A stretch of DNA of 14,670 bases from Actinomycetota bacterium (GCA_003541285.1 DPMS01000687.1:1-14670); one strand, 5' to 3'; numbered from the stretch's first letter, positions 6,762 through 14,603 are shown. A program made the numbers and translations. The notes: a model not told the origin generated them from the sequence alone.

Positions 6762-6971
6762 ATGGCACATTCGCCCGCTACGGCAGCAGAGGACAAGCTC
6801 CGCCGCTGGGCCGACGAAAACGCCCGGCGGGATGAGATTGTCCGGGAAGCATTCACGGCCGGTGTCCGCATCCACCAGATCCAGCAGATCACCGGTATCA
6901 CCAGGGCCAGCATCATGCGCATCCTGGCGCGGGGGCCCAAGCGGCCGGTGCTGAAGGTGGTCAGGGACTAA
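6762..6971 (+). CDS. Small helix-turn-helix protein
   Basis: A 69-residue, highly charged protein. Residues 22-55 (RRDEIVREAF...GVRIHQIQQITGITRASIMRIL) have the spacing of a helix-turn-helix: a first helix, then IHQIQQITG, then the recognition helix ITRASIMRIL, as in small resolvase-type or sigma-70 region 4-like domains. Such short HTH proteins are common and mostly uncharacterised in actinobacteria. There is no Shine-Dalgarno-like sequence before the ATG, but TAGCGT sits 7 nt upstream and fits a -10 element, so the transcript may be leaderless. It diverges from the methyltransferase gene across a 125-bp gap, so it might regulate that gene or itself; that is inference. Coding is supported by strong G/C third positions and the HTH pattern. 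Confidence 0.72.
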   Translation: MAHSPATAAEDKLRRWADENARRDEIVREAFTAGVRIHQIQQITGITRASIMRILARGPKRPVLKVVRD

Positions 6972-6980
6972 CCGCCACCA

Positions 6981-7002
6981 CCCGCGCCTACCGCCGCGCG
7001 GG
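6981..7002. terminator. Hairpin between convergent genes, probable bidirectional terminator
   Basis: CCCGCGC (6981-6987), an 8-nt loop, then GCGCGGG (6996-7002): a perfect 7-bp, all-G/C stem filling the gap between the HTH gene stop (6971) and the ABC exporter stop (7004). There is no T-run, which is usual for high-GC actinobacteria. Confidence 0.5.
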
Positions 7003-7003
7003 A

Positions 7004-8989
7004 TCAGCTGGCTTCGGCCATGGCCTCAGTGAACTGGCTGTTGTACAGCGCATAGTAGAAGCCATGGCGGCGGAGCAGATCGCGGTGGCTGCCCTGCTCG
7101 ACTATGCGGCCGCCATCCATGACCACGATGGTGTCGGCATTGCGGATGGTGGACAGCCGGTGCGCGATCACGAAGCTGGTCCGTCCCCGCCGCAGCCGTG
7201 CCATCGCCTCCTGGATGAGAACCTCGGTGCGGGTATCGACGTTGCTGGTCGCCTCGTCAAGGATGAGGATGCCCGGGTTGGCGAGGAAGGCCCGCGCGAT
7301 CGTCAGCAGCTGACGCTGCCCGGCGGAGATGTTCGAGGCGTCCTCGTCGAGGAGGGTGCGGTAGCCGTCGGGCAGGGTGCGCACGAAGTGATCGACGTAC
7401 GCGGCCCGGGCGGCGGCCACGATCTCCTCGTCCGTCGCGCCCTCCTTCCCGTAGGCGATATTGTCCCGGATGGGGCCGGCGAACAGCCAGGTGTCCTGCA
7501 GCACCATCCCGAAGCAGCCTCGCACCCGGTCCCTGGTCAGATCACGGTAGTCGGTGCCGTCGAGCAGGATCCGCCCGGCGTCGATCTCATAGAACCGCAT
7601 GAGCAGGTTCACCACGGTGGTCTTGCCGGCGCCTGTGGGGCCCACGATCGCGACTGTCTGGCCGGGCTCGGCGGTCAGTGAGAAGTCCTCGATCAGCGGG
7701 GTGTCCGGGTCGTAACGGAACGACACGTGCTCCAGCTGGACCCGCCCGGCTACCGGTGCGGGGGCCGCGGGGGCCACCGCGGCCATCCCGGCGGGAACGG
7801 CGGCCGCGCCTGGCTCGGCTGCCTCCTCCAGGGCGGCGAGGAACTCGAACACGCGCTCGGCCGAGGCCAGGCCCGACTGGAGCATGGTCATCTGGGCGGC
7901 GATCTGGGTGATCGGCATGGTGAACTGCCGCGAGTACTGGATGAACGCCTGCACGTCGCCCAGGGATATCGCGCCTGTGGCCACCCGCCAGCCGCCGAGC
8001 ACCGCGATCACCACATAGTTGAGGTTGCCCAGGAACTGCACCGACGGCTGGATGACCCCCGACAGGAACTGGGCACGGAAGCTCGCGTCATACAGCCGCT
8101 TGTTCTGGCGGCCGAACTCCTCGACCATCGGCTTGCGGCGGCCGAAGACCTGCACCAGGGCGTGCCCGGTGTGGGTCTCCTCGACCAGCCCGTTCAGGGT
8201 GCCGGTCCGGTCCCACTGGTGCGCGAACTGGGTCTGCGACCGCCGCGCGATGACGAACGTGATCCCGACCGCGAGCGGGATCGTGACCAGCGAGACAGCC
8301 GCCAGCAGCGGCGAGATCCAGAACATCATCCCCAGGACGCCGAAGATCGTCAGCACCGAGGTCAGCAGCTGGCTGAATCCCTGCTGCAAGGTGGTGGAGA
8401 GGTTGTCGATGTCGTTGGTGACCCGGCTCAGGATGTCCCCGTGCGGATGGCTGTCGAAGTACCGCAACGGAAGCCGGGCCAGCTTCTCCTCCACCTCACG
8501 CCGCAGCCCGTACATGGCGCGCTGGGTAATCCCAGCCATGAGGTAGCCCTGCCCCCAGGTGAAGACCGCGCCGAGCAGGTAGACCAGGGCCGCCAGCCCG
8601 AGCACCCGGCCGAACTGGGCCATGTCCACGCCAATACCCGGAGTGACGGTCATCCCCGACAGCATGTCCGCCAGCTGCCCCTGGCCATGAGCCCGCAGCA
8701 GCGCCTCGGCCTGCGCCTGGGTCATCCCCGCGGGCAGGCGCTTGCCGACGATGCCGTCGAACAGAACGTTAGTGGCGGTGCCGAGGATCTTCGGGCCGGT
8801 CACCAGCAACCCCACCGAGACCACGCCCAGCCCGATCGCGGTCATGAGCTTGAGCCGCTCCGGGCGGAGCCGGGCCAGTAGCTTGCGGACCGTGCCGCGC
8901 AGGTCCTTGCTGCGTTCGGCGGGCATCCCCATGCCGGGGCCCATCGGGCCCCTGCCCATGGCGCGCACGCGCCCGCCCCCGCCGATCAC
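7004..8989 (-). CDS. ABC exporter half-transporter with intact ATP site (second subunit of a heterodimer)
   Basis: A 661-residue fusion of a six-span membrane domain (about 45-375) and an ATPase domain (about 415-655), forming a drug- or lipid-type exporter in the plasma membrane. Walker A GPTGAGKTT is at 450-458, with Q498 in the Q-loop. The signature is ISAGQ at 554-558 instead of LSGGQ. Walker B ILILDE ends with the catalytic E579, and H610 is the switch His. This pattern matches the TM288-like subunit of heterodimeric exporters: its own Walker motifs are intact but its signature is altered. An extra segment of about 40 residues lies between spans 1 and 2 (about 84-125), and an Ala/Pro-rich linker (about 386-416) joins the two domains. 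It starts at GTG 8987-8989, overlapping the upstream TGA (GTGA), so it is translationally coupled; the ATG 10 codons later is an alternative. The substrate cannot be told. Confidence 0.93.
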   Translation of the reverse strand: MIGGGGRVRAMGRGPMGPGMGMPAERSKDLRGTVRKLLARLRPERLKLMTAIGLGVVSVGLLVTGPKILGTATNVLFDGIVGKRLPAGMTQAQAEALLRAHGQGQLADMLSGMTVTPGIGVDMAQFGRVLGLAALVYLLGAVFTWGQGYLMAGITQRAMYGLRREVEEKLARLPLRYFDSHPHGDILSRVTNDIDNLSTTLQQGFSQLLTSVLTIFGVLGMMFWISPLLAAVSLVTIPLAVGITFVIARRSQTQFAHQWDRTGTLNGLVEETHTGHALVQVFGRRKPMVEEFGRQNKRLYDASFRAQFLSGVIQPSVQFLGNLNYVVIAVLGGWRVATGAISLGDVQAFIQYSRQFTMPITQIAAQMTMLQSGLASAERVFEFLAALEEAAEPGAAAVPAGMAAVAPAAPAPVAGRVQLEHVSFRYDPDTPLIEDFSLTAEPGQTVAIVGPTGAGKTTVVNLLMRFYEIDAGRILLDGTDYRDLTRDRVRGCFGMVLQDTWLFAGPIRDNIAYGKEGATDEEIVAAARAAYVDHFVRTLPDGYRTLLDEDASNISAGQRQLLTIARAFLANPGILILDEATSNVDTRTEVLIQEAMARLRRGRTSFVIAHRLSTIRNADTIVVMDGGRIVEQGSHRDLLRRHGFYYALYNSQFTEAMAEAS

Positions 8990-10719
8990 GCCGCCACCCC
9001 CTCGCCCAGCTGCGAGGTGACGATCTCCTGGTAGGGGCCGCAGGTCGCCAGCAGCTGCTGATGGGTGCCGATACCGGCGATCCGGCCCTCGTCGAGCATG
9101 ATGATCTGGTCAGCGTGCATGATCGTGCTCACCCGCTGGGCGACGATGACCACAGTGGCGTCCCGGGTGTCCGCCCGCAGTGCTGTGCGCAGTCTCGCGT
9201 CGGTCGCCGCATCGAGCGCCGAGAAGCAGTCGTCGAACAGGTACAGCCGGGGGCGCTTCACCAGCGCGCGGGCGATCGACAGCCGCTGCCGCTGCCCGCC
9301 CGACACATTCGTCCCACCCTGGTCGATAGGGGCATCGAGCCGCCCGGGCATGCTGGCCACGAAGTCACGTGCCTGCGCCACGGTGAGCGCATGCCACAAC
9401 TCCGCCTCCGTCGCCTCCGGCCGGCCGAACCGGAGGTTGCTCGCCACGGTGCCGCTGAACAGGAACGCCCGCTGCTGGACGAGCCCGATCGAGTCCCACA
9501 GCTGTTCCAGTTCCTGGTCCCGCACGTCGGTCCCGTTCACCAGCACCGTGCCGCCGGTCGCATCGAAGAACCTGGGGATGAGGTTGAGCAGTGTGCTTTT
9601 ACCGCTCCCGGTGCCGCCAATGACGGCGCAGGCCTGCCCAGGCCGGAGGGTGAACGCCAGGTCGCGCAGGACCGGCTGCTCGCTGCCGGGGTACCCGAAC
9701 GTGACGTCGCGGAACTCCACCACGCCCGTGACGCTGGCCGGGGTGACCGGATGCACGGGGTCGCTGACCGATGGCACCGCGTCCAGCACTTCCTTGATCC
9801 GCTCCGCGCTCGCCATGGCACGCGGGACCAGGATCACCATCATCACGGCCATCATCACCGCTACCAGGATCTGCATGATGTAGGTGAGGAAGGCGGTGAG
9901 GTTGCCGATCGGCATCGACCCCTCACTCACCAGGTGCCCGCCGAACCAGAGCACCGCGACGCTGGACAGGTTCATGATCGCCATCAGGGCCGGTATGGCG
10001 AGGGCGAAGAGCCGGTTGACCCGCAGCGCGGTGGCCGTGAGATCAGCATTTGCCACGTGGAATCGCCGCTGCTCCGACGGCACGCGGAGGAAGGCACGGA
10101 TCACCCGCACCCCGGTGATCTGCTCGCGCAGCACCTGGTTGATGCGGTCGATCTTGGCCTGCATGGACCGGAACAACGGGACCACCGTGATTAGCATCGC
10201 GCCGATCACCAGCGCCATGACCGGCACCGCCACCGCCAGCAGCGGTGACAGCGCAGCGCCCTCCCTGACTGCCATGATGATGCCGCCGACGCACATGATC
10301 GGGGCGATGACCATGAGGGTGAGAGCCATCTGCAGGAACAGCTGGATCTGCTGGATGTCGTTGGTATTGCGAGTGATGAGCGACGGGGTGCCGAAGTGGT
10401 TCATCTCGCGGGTGGAGAAACCCTGCACCCGCCCGTAGACCGCGGCGCGCACATCCGCGCCTACCCCCATCGACACGCGTGCGGCCCAATACACGGCCAC
10501 CACAGCGACCGCGCCCAGAACCAGGGTGATGCCCAGCATGAGCGCACCGGTCTGGAAGATGTAGCGGACATTGCCCTTCACGACGCCGTTGTTGATGATG
10601 TCGGCGTTGAGATTGGGCAGGTACAGGTTCCCGACAGTCTGGATCACCAGCAGCGTGACCACGACAGCCACCTGGGAGATGTAGGGACGCAGGCGGGTGC
10701 GCAGCAGCCGGGTCAGCAT
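8986..10719 (-). CDS. ABC exporter half-transporter with degenerate ATP site (first subunit of a heterodimer)
   Basis: A 577-residue partner of the downstream ABC gene: a six-span membrane domain (about 12-305) followed by an ATPase domain (about 335-570). Walker A GGTGSGKST (368-376) and signature VSGGQ (472-476) are canonical. In Walker B (LYLFDD, 492-497) the catalytic Glu is replaced by D497, and the switch His is replaced by Q528 (VAQRVST). These are the changes seen in TM287-type subunits, in which this subunit's Walker motifs and the partner's altered signature form a non-hydrolysing ATP site. The two proteins therefore complement each other exactly. It is the first gene of a two-gene operon. 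The ATG at 10719 has only a distant GCGAGG-like site. A GAACGTTC palindrome lies about 32-39 bases upstream. No dedicated regulator is seen nearby. Confidence 0.93.
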   Translation of the reverse strand: MLTRLLRTRLRPYISQVAVVVTLLVIQTVGNLYLPNLNADIINNGVVKGNVRYIFQTGALMLGITLVLGAVAVVAVYWAARVSMGVGADVRAAVYGRVQGFSTREMNHFGTPSLITRNTNDIQQIQLFLQMALTLMVIAPIMCVGGIIMAVREGAALSPLLAVAVPVMALVIGAMLITVVPLFRSMQAKIDRINQVLREQITGVRVIRAFLRVPSEQRRFHVANADLTATALRVNRLFALAIPALMAIMNLSSVAVLWFGGHLVSEGSMPIGNLTAFLTYIMQILVAVMMAVMMVILVPRAMASAERIKEVLDAVPSVSDPVHPVTPASVTGVVEFRDVTFGYPGSEQPVLRDLAFTLRPGQACAVIGGTGSGKSTLLNLIPRFFDATGGTVLVNGTDVRDQELEQLWDSIGLVQQRAFLFSGTVASNLRFGRPEATEAELWHALTVAQARDFVASMPGRLDAPIDQGGTNVSGGQRQRLSIARALVKRPRLYLFDDCFSALDAATDARLRTALRADTRDATVVIVAQRVSTIMHADQIIMLDEGRIAGIGTHQQLLATCGPYQEIVTSQLGEGVAA

Positions 10720-10750
10720 AACGCGGGGCCTCGCCTGCTCCGCACCAGGG

Positions 10751-10758
10751 GAACGTTC
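10751..10758. promoter_or_regulatory. GAACGTTC palindrome upstream of the ABC exporter operon (possible operator)
   Basis: A perfect 8-bp palindrome in the 234-bp gap between the ABC exporter start (10719) and the divergent cupin gene (10954). Its position, about 32-39 bases before the exporter ATG, would suit a repressor site. The motif is short and could be chance. I see nothing else firm in this gap. Confidence 0.2.
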
Positions 10759-10953
10759 ACATCAGAAGAATGCTGCCGTCACGGCTGGCGTGGCAGGGGC
10801 AGGTGGCCCCGGATGGCAGGGACCTTGGCCACGGACCGGCCATCGCTGACTCCCGGTCGGCTAGCGGCCGTCATTGCGGGTAGGTGGATACCAGACGGGC
10901 ACCGGGCCAGCCGGCGCCGGTGGCGGCACAGCACCCGGACGAATGGAGCTATC

Positions 10954-11295
10954 GTGCGGAAGTTCTCGATCGAGGCGATCGCCCGCCAGCAGCTCGCCGC
11001 AGCCCGGCAGTCAGCCGCATCACGCGCGGCCGAGACCGTGGTCGGCGGGCACGAGCACGCGCTGCGGCAGACCATCCTCGCCCTGCTCACCGGTGCCACC
11101 CTGGCCGAGCACGACAACCCCGGCGAAGCGACCTTGTATGTGATCTCCGGCCGGATCACCCTGGCCGCGGACGGCGACTCCTGGCAAGCCCGCACCGGCG
11201 ACATGCTGGTCATCCCCTCGGCCCGGCATACAGTCCGGGCGGAGGAAGACTCCACCCTGCTGCTGACTGCCATCCCGGCCGGGCACGCGACCTAG
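10954..11295 (+). CDS. Small cupin-domain protein
   Basis: A 113-residue single-domain beta-barrel protein. GHEHALRQT (31-40) and the block LAEHDNPGEATLYVISG (50-66) correspond to cupin motif 1, with H53 and E58. GDMLVIPSARHTV (82-94) is motif 2, with P88 and H92. The second His of the classical HxH is absent from motif 1 (H53-D-N), so the metal site, if any, uses fewer or different ligands. Its reaction is unknown; small cupins of this kind may bind small molecules or act as isomerases or dioxygenases. It starts at GTG 10954 with GGAG at 10945-10948, and the codon frame is G/C-rich at third positions. It diverges from the ABC exporter and is followed by a likely terminator, so it is probably transcribed alone. 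Confidence 0.85.
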   Translation: MRKFSIEAIARQQLAAARQSAASRAAETVVGGHEHALRQTILALLTGATLAEHDNPGEATLYVISGRITLAADGDSWQARTGDMLVIPSARHTVRAEEDSTLLLTAIPAGHAT

Positions 11296-11306
11296 CGGCC
11301 GGCCCG

Positions 11307-11337
11307 GGCGGCACCTGCAACCTGGCTGCAAGCCGCC
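11307..11337 (+). terminator. Hairpin after the cupin gene, probable terminator
   Basis: GGCGGC (11307-11312) pairs with GCCGCC (11332-11337), and TGCA/TGCA can form an inner stem around a 7-nt loop. It starts 12 nt after the cupin stop. There is no T-run. Confidence 0.4.
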
Positions 11338-11476
11338 GCCTGCTGTCACCAGACCCGGGGCCCGCCGGGGGCAAGGAATTCCTGCCACGCTGTCGATCTG
11401 GCGGCCGCCCGTTCGAGACACAGGTAGAAGCCAGCCAGCGCGGCCCGGCTGCCCCTATCGAGACCGGAGGAGCGCA

Positions 11477-12058
11477 ATGAGCAAGGTCATTGTCTCGGAG
11501 TTCGTCACGCTCGACGGTGTGTTCGAGGACCCAGGCGGAGCCGAGGGATTTGCGGCTGGTGGCTGGGCCTTCAAGTTCAGCCGCGGGCCCGGAGGGGACA
11601 AGTTCAAGCTCGACGAGGTGATGGCCGCTGGGGCGCTGCTGCTGGGCCGGGTCACCTACCAGGGGTTCGCGGCGGCATGGCCGTCCAGGGACGATGATGG
11701 CGGGTTCGCCAGCAAGATGAACAGCATGCCCAAGTACGTCGTCTCCACCACGCTGGAGCGGGCAGACTGGAACAACTCGACCGTCATCCGCGGCGACGTT
11801 CCTGGCACGGTACGCGGGCTCAAGGAGCAGACCGACGGCGACATCCTGGTCGCCGGCAGCGCCAGCCTCGTGCAGACCCTGATCCAGCACGATCTCGTCG
11901 ACGAGTACCGGCTCATGGTCTTCCCGGTCATCCTGGGCGCCGGAAAGCGCCTGTTCCCCGACCCGGGACATGCCGCCGACCTGCGGATCACCCAGACATC
12001 GACGGCCGGGGAAACCATCATCGTGATCTGCGAACCGGCGCGGGGAGAAACGCCCTGA
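11477..12058 (+). CDS. Dihydrofolate reductase-like/RibD C-terminal domain protein
   Basis: A 193-residue cytoplasmic protein of the RibD-C/DHFR-like family (YyaP/YwjB type), probably an NADPH-dependent reductase of unknown substrate. It shows KVIVSEFVTLDGVFEDPGG (3-21), the typical family start. LLLGRVTYQGFAAAWP (55-69) is the cofactor-loop block, followed by KYVVSTTL (86-93). DILVAGSASLVQTLI (122-136) is the second nucleotide-binding block, and DEYRLMVFPVILGAGKRLF (142-160) is the closing family signature. The length is normal and nothing is missing. ATG 11477 has a strong GGAGG at 11466-11470, 6 nt upstream. It stands alone on the plus strand and converges on the unknown-protein gene at 12094. 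It is not the riboflavin-pathway RibD itself, since it lacks the deaminase domain. Confidence 0.92.
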   Translation: MSKVIVSEFVTLDGVFEDPGGAEGFAAGGWAFKFSRGPGGDKFKLDEVMAAGALLLGRVTYQGFAAAWPSRDDDGGFASKMNSMPKYVVSTTLERADWNNSTVIRGDVPGTVRGLKEQTDGDILVAGSASLVQTLIQHDLVDEYRLMVFPVILGAGKRLFPDPGHAADLRITQTSTAGETIIVICEPARGETP

Positions 12059-12062
12059 CGTG

Positions 12063-12093
12063 CCGCGGCGCCGCCCGTTCGCAGATCCCGCGG
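12063..12093. terminator. Possible bidirectional terminator between convergent genes
   Basis: Two CCGCGG palindromes (12063-12068 and 12088-12093) can pair around a 19-nt loop in the 35-bp gap between the DHFR-like stop and the stop at 12094. The stem is 6 bp with no T-run, so it is tentative. Confidence 0.3.
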
Positions 12094-13611
12094 TCAGGCC
12101 CGCGCGGCGCCGTAACCCAGCAGCGCCGCCAGCCCGAGGGCGCTGCGCGGTGCATAGGCGATCCGCCACAGGCCCCCGTGCGCGGCCGCATACGCCTCGT
12201 CCTGCCAGGGATGGGCGTGCGCCGGCCCGCCACCGGTGTGCAGGTCGTGGACGAGCAGTGCCGCCATCAGCACCCTGGTGGTCTCCGGCTCGAACACCTC
12301 GGCGCCGAACCGGTGCGCGCCCGCGTAGGCAGCCGCCAGCGCCCGGTTCTTGATGACCGACCGGGTGCGGGTGGGCGGTGCGACGTTCAGCGACACCGTG
12401 GTCCCGCCGGCCCGGGCGGCGCTGGCCCGCCACCGCTGCAGCCGTTTGGCCAGTGCGTAGTTGGGGCCTTGCTGGGCTACCAGGCTGTCGTTGATACCGG
12501 GATCGGCGCCGGGCACGTACGCGCGGCGCAGCAGCCGGCCCCCGGATACGGTGCGCAGCGGCCGGCCGGCAAGCTTGCCGAACCTGGAGCGGGTCTCGTA
12601 GGCGTGCACCGACTGCGCGACCGCGCCGGCCGGCACCGCGAACACGTCGGTCGGAGTCGCCAGGAACGCCAGCGCGAGATCGTCCCTGGCCGCCTGCAGC
12701 CGCCGGGTGAGCGCATCCGCGGCGGCGCACACACGGACGTTGGCGGCGCCGTCGGCGTACACGTAGTTCCCGAGTGTGACCGGGCCGTCCAGGCCGGCGA
12801 TCCAGTCGGCGAGAGCCGGCACGTCGCGGGCAAGGTCGAGCCCGGCCCGGCCCGCGGCCATCGCGTCCAGCGCATCAGTCCCGGAACCATCCGGCTCCTG
12901 GCTGACCGGCACCAGCAGCGACCCCGCGCCCTCCCGCACCGTCGCCGCGATGCGCTCCCACAGGTGTGGCTGGGGCAGGTCGACGCCGGCCACGCGGACA
13001 CCCCAGCGCAGCAGCACGGGAAGCGGGCCGATCTCCGCGCCCGCCCCGAGCACCACCACCGTCTGCCCGGTCAGCGACAGCCAGTCGGGGTGAGCCGCGA
13101 CCGTCCGCACCGCCTCCGCGCAGGTCGGCTCGATGACACCCGCCTCCACCCAGCTGTCCAGCCGGCGGGCCAGCTCAGCGCCTCGCAGCAGTTGACCGTG
13201 GTAGGGCAGCGACAGCGCGCTCTCCGCCACCCTCGTGCCGGTCACTTCCGCGCTGCCGAACGCGCGCTGCGCCGGAGCCGTGACCAGCGCGCTCAGCTCC
13301 GTCTCCGGTCCGCCAGGGGCGGCCACGGCCCGCATCCGGCCGTGCAGCGAGCCGAGTCCCTCACCGGCGATCGACAGCGCCGCTTCCTTGGCGGCCAGGC
13401 CCGCCTCGATGAGCCGCCGGAAATGCGTCAGGTAGCCCGTGCGCCAGTTGGTCTCCTGCTCAGCGCCGAGCGCGCCGGCCGGGTCCACCCGGCGCATGGC
13501 ATCGGCCACCACGGCCCGGCCGAGCGCCGAGGTGCTCCGGCGCCCGTCTGCCGCCACCGGGAACAGGACCCCGGCGGTCTCGCCGTCGTCACTGCTGGCG
13601 GGCCCGTTCAT
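12094..13611 (-). CDS. Unassigned 505-residue protein with a Rossmann-like dinucleotide motif
   Basis: I do not recognise a named family. Residues 182-211 (TVVVLGAGAEIGP then RVAGVDLP) look like a beta-alpha-beta dinucleotide- or SAM-binding fold, with GxGxxxG and an acidic D211 at the end of strand 2, which would favour NAD(H) if it is a dehydrogenase. The N-terminal ~170 residues are mainly helical and include GTRVAESALSLPYHGQ. After the nucleotide motif come LGNYVYADGAANVRV (280-294), LATPTDVFAVP (318-328) and a basic region (385-425). The end (about 443-505) is helical and mildly hydrophobic, with HDLHTGGGPAHAHPWQDEA (455-473). There is no signal peptide. ATG 13609-13611 overlaps the TGA of the phosphotriesterase-like gene (ATGA), so the two are translationally coupled and probably share a pathway. 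Coding is certain from the long frame, codon bias and coupling; function is unknown. Confidence 0.85.
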   Translation of the reverse strand: MNGPASSDDGETAGVLFPVAADGRRSTSALGRAVVADAMRRVDPAGALGAEQETNWRTGYLTHFRRLIEAGLAAKEAALSIAGEGLGSLHGRMRAVAAPGGPETELSALVTAPAQRAFGSAEVTGTRVAESALSLPYHGQLLRGAELARRLDSWVEAGVIEPTCAEAVRTVAAHPDWLSLTGQTVVVLGAGAEIGPLPVLLRWGVRVAGVDLPQPHLWERIAATVREGAGSLLVPVSQEPDGSGTDALDAMAAGRAGLDLARDVPALADWIAGLDGPVTLGNYVYADGAANVRVCAAADALTRRLQAARDDLALAFLATPTDVFAVPAGAVAQSVHAYETRSRFGKLAGRPLRTVSGGRLLRRAYVPGADPGINDSLVAQQGPNYALAKRLQRWRASAARAGGTTVSLNVAPPTRTRSVIKNRALAAAYAGAHRFGAEVFEPETTRVLMAALLVHDLHTGGGPAHAHPWQDEAYAAAHGGLWRIAYAPRSALGLAALLGYGAARA

Positions 13612-14603
13612 GCCGGCCACCCGGCGGTCTCGAAGAAGCGGCGCGGGTTGGCCACCAGCATGGTGGTGATCTGCTCCTGGGTCACGCCCCGCTCGATGGC
13701 GTAGGGCAGCACCTCGTTGCCGATGTGCAGGTAGTTCCACTGCGGCAGGAACGGCAGGACCGCCGGGTCGATCCAGTCGATGTAGCAGGACGCGTCCTGC
13801 GACAGCACCATGCTGGCCGCATGGCCACGCCGGCACATCTCCACCAGCGTGTCCGCCCGCTTCTCGAATGTGGTCTCCAGGTTGATCCCGAACCTGTCCA
13901 TGCCCAGCAGGAAGCCAGCGTCCGCGAGTCTGGCGAGGTGATCGCAGTCTGTGGTGTCGCCGCTGTGGGAGAGCAGGACCCGGTGCGGGGCCACGCCTTC
14001 CTCGTCGCACAGCACCCGCCTGACCTCCAGCCCGGTCCGGGACCGGGGATGAGTGTGCACGGTGATCGGCGCGCCCGTCTGATGGTGCGCGCTGGCGACC
14101 GCCCGCATGACGCGCTCCACCCCCGGTGTCATGCCCTGTTCGTCGATGGCGCATTTGAGCATGCCCGCCCGGACACCGGTGCCGGCGATCCCCTCGGTGA
14201 TATCGGTGACGAACATGTCCACCATCGGGTCGGGCACTGGCGTGCCCAGGGCGGCTTCCAGGGCCGGGCCGCGGTGGAGGAAGAAGGACGGCACGGTGTC
14301 GTAGGTGTAGACCCCGGTCGAGACGATGATGTTCAGGTCCGGGACCTGCGCGGCGACGCGCTGGATACGCGGGATGTTGCGGCCGAGCCCGACCACGGTG
14401 GGGTCGACGATGGTCTGGATTCCCTGGGCGGAGAGTGCCCGCAACTGGGTGACCGCATCGGCGATCCGCGCATCCTCGCTTCCCCACTCGGCCGGGTAGT
14501 TCTGCTGGACATCCGCGGTGAGGGTGAAGATGTGCTCGTGGGTGTAGGTCCGCCCCAGTTCGGCGGAGTCGAGGGGGCCTCGCACGGTGGGCACGTTGCT
14601 CAT
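13608..14603 (-). CDS. Phosphotriesterase-family metal-dependent hydrolase (probable lactonase or related hydrolase)
   Basis: A 331-residue amidohydrolase-superfamily TIM barrel with the complete two-metal site of the phosphotriesterase (PTE) family: H22 and H24 (YTHEH), K150 (LKCAIDEQG, the lysine carboxylated to bridge the metals), H183 (VHTHP), H213 (LSHSGDT) and D270 (SQDAS). The C-terminal LVANPRRFFE block is also standard. Most members with these residues are lactonases or hydrolyse other small esters; organophosphate hydrolysis is a side activity. No signal peptide is seen, so it is probably cytoplasmic. ATG 14601-14603 is supported by GGGAGA at 14612-14617, 8 nt upstream. It is the first gene of a pair, overlapping the unassigned gene by 4 nt. 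The upstream regulatory region runs off the window end. The family is sure; the substrate cannot be inferred. Confidence 0.95.
   Translation of the reverse strand: MSNVPTVRGPLDSAELGRTYTHEHIFTLTADVQQNYPAEWGSEDARIADAVTQLRALSAQGIQTIVDPTVVGLGRNIPRIQRVAAQVPDLNIIVSTGVYTYDTVPSFFLHRGPALEAALGTPVPDPMVDMFVTDITEGIAGTGVRAGMLKCAIDEQGMTPGVERVMRAVASAHHQTGAPITVHTHPRSRTGLEVRRVLCDEEGVAPHRVLLSHSGDTTDCDHLARLADAGFLLGMDRFGINLETTFEKRADTLVEMCRRGHAASMVLSQDASCYIDWIDPAVLPFLPQWNYLHIGNEVLPYAIERGVTQEQITTMLVANPRRFFETAGWPA

Noticed and set aside
7727..8881. Long plus-strand open frame opposite the ABC exporter, with a similar one at 9061-10194
   Set aside because: Both are antisense shadows of the exporter genes, with His/Arg/Gln-rich composition and no family pattern.
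13612..14487. Upstream extension of the unassigned protein's frame to 14487, giving a 797-residue product
   Set aside because: The extension lies in a different frame of the phosphotriesterase-family gene, which is conserved throughout. The ATG at 13611 with ATGA coupling is the natural start.
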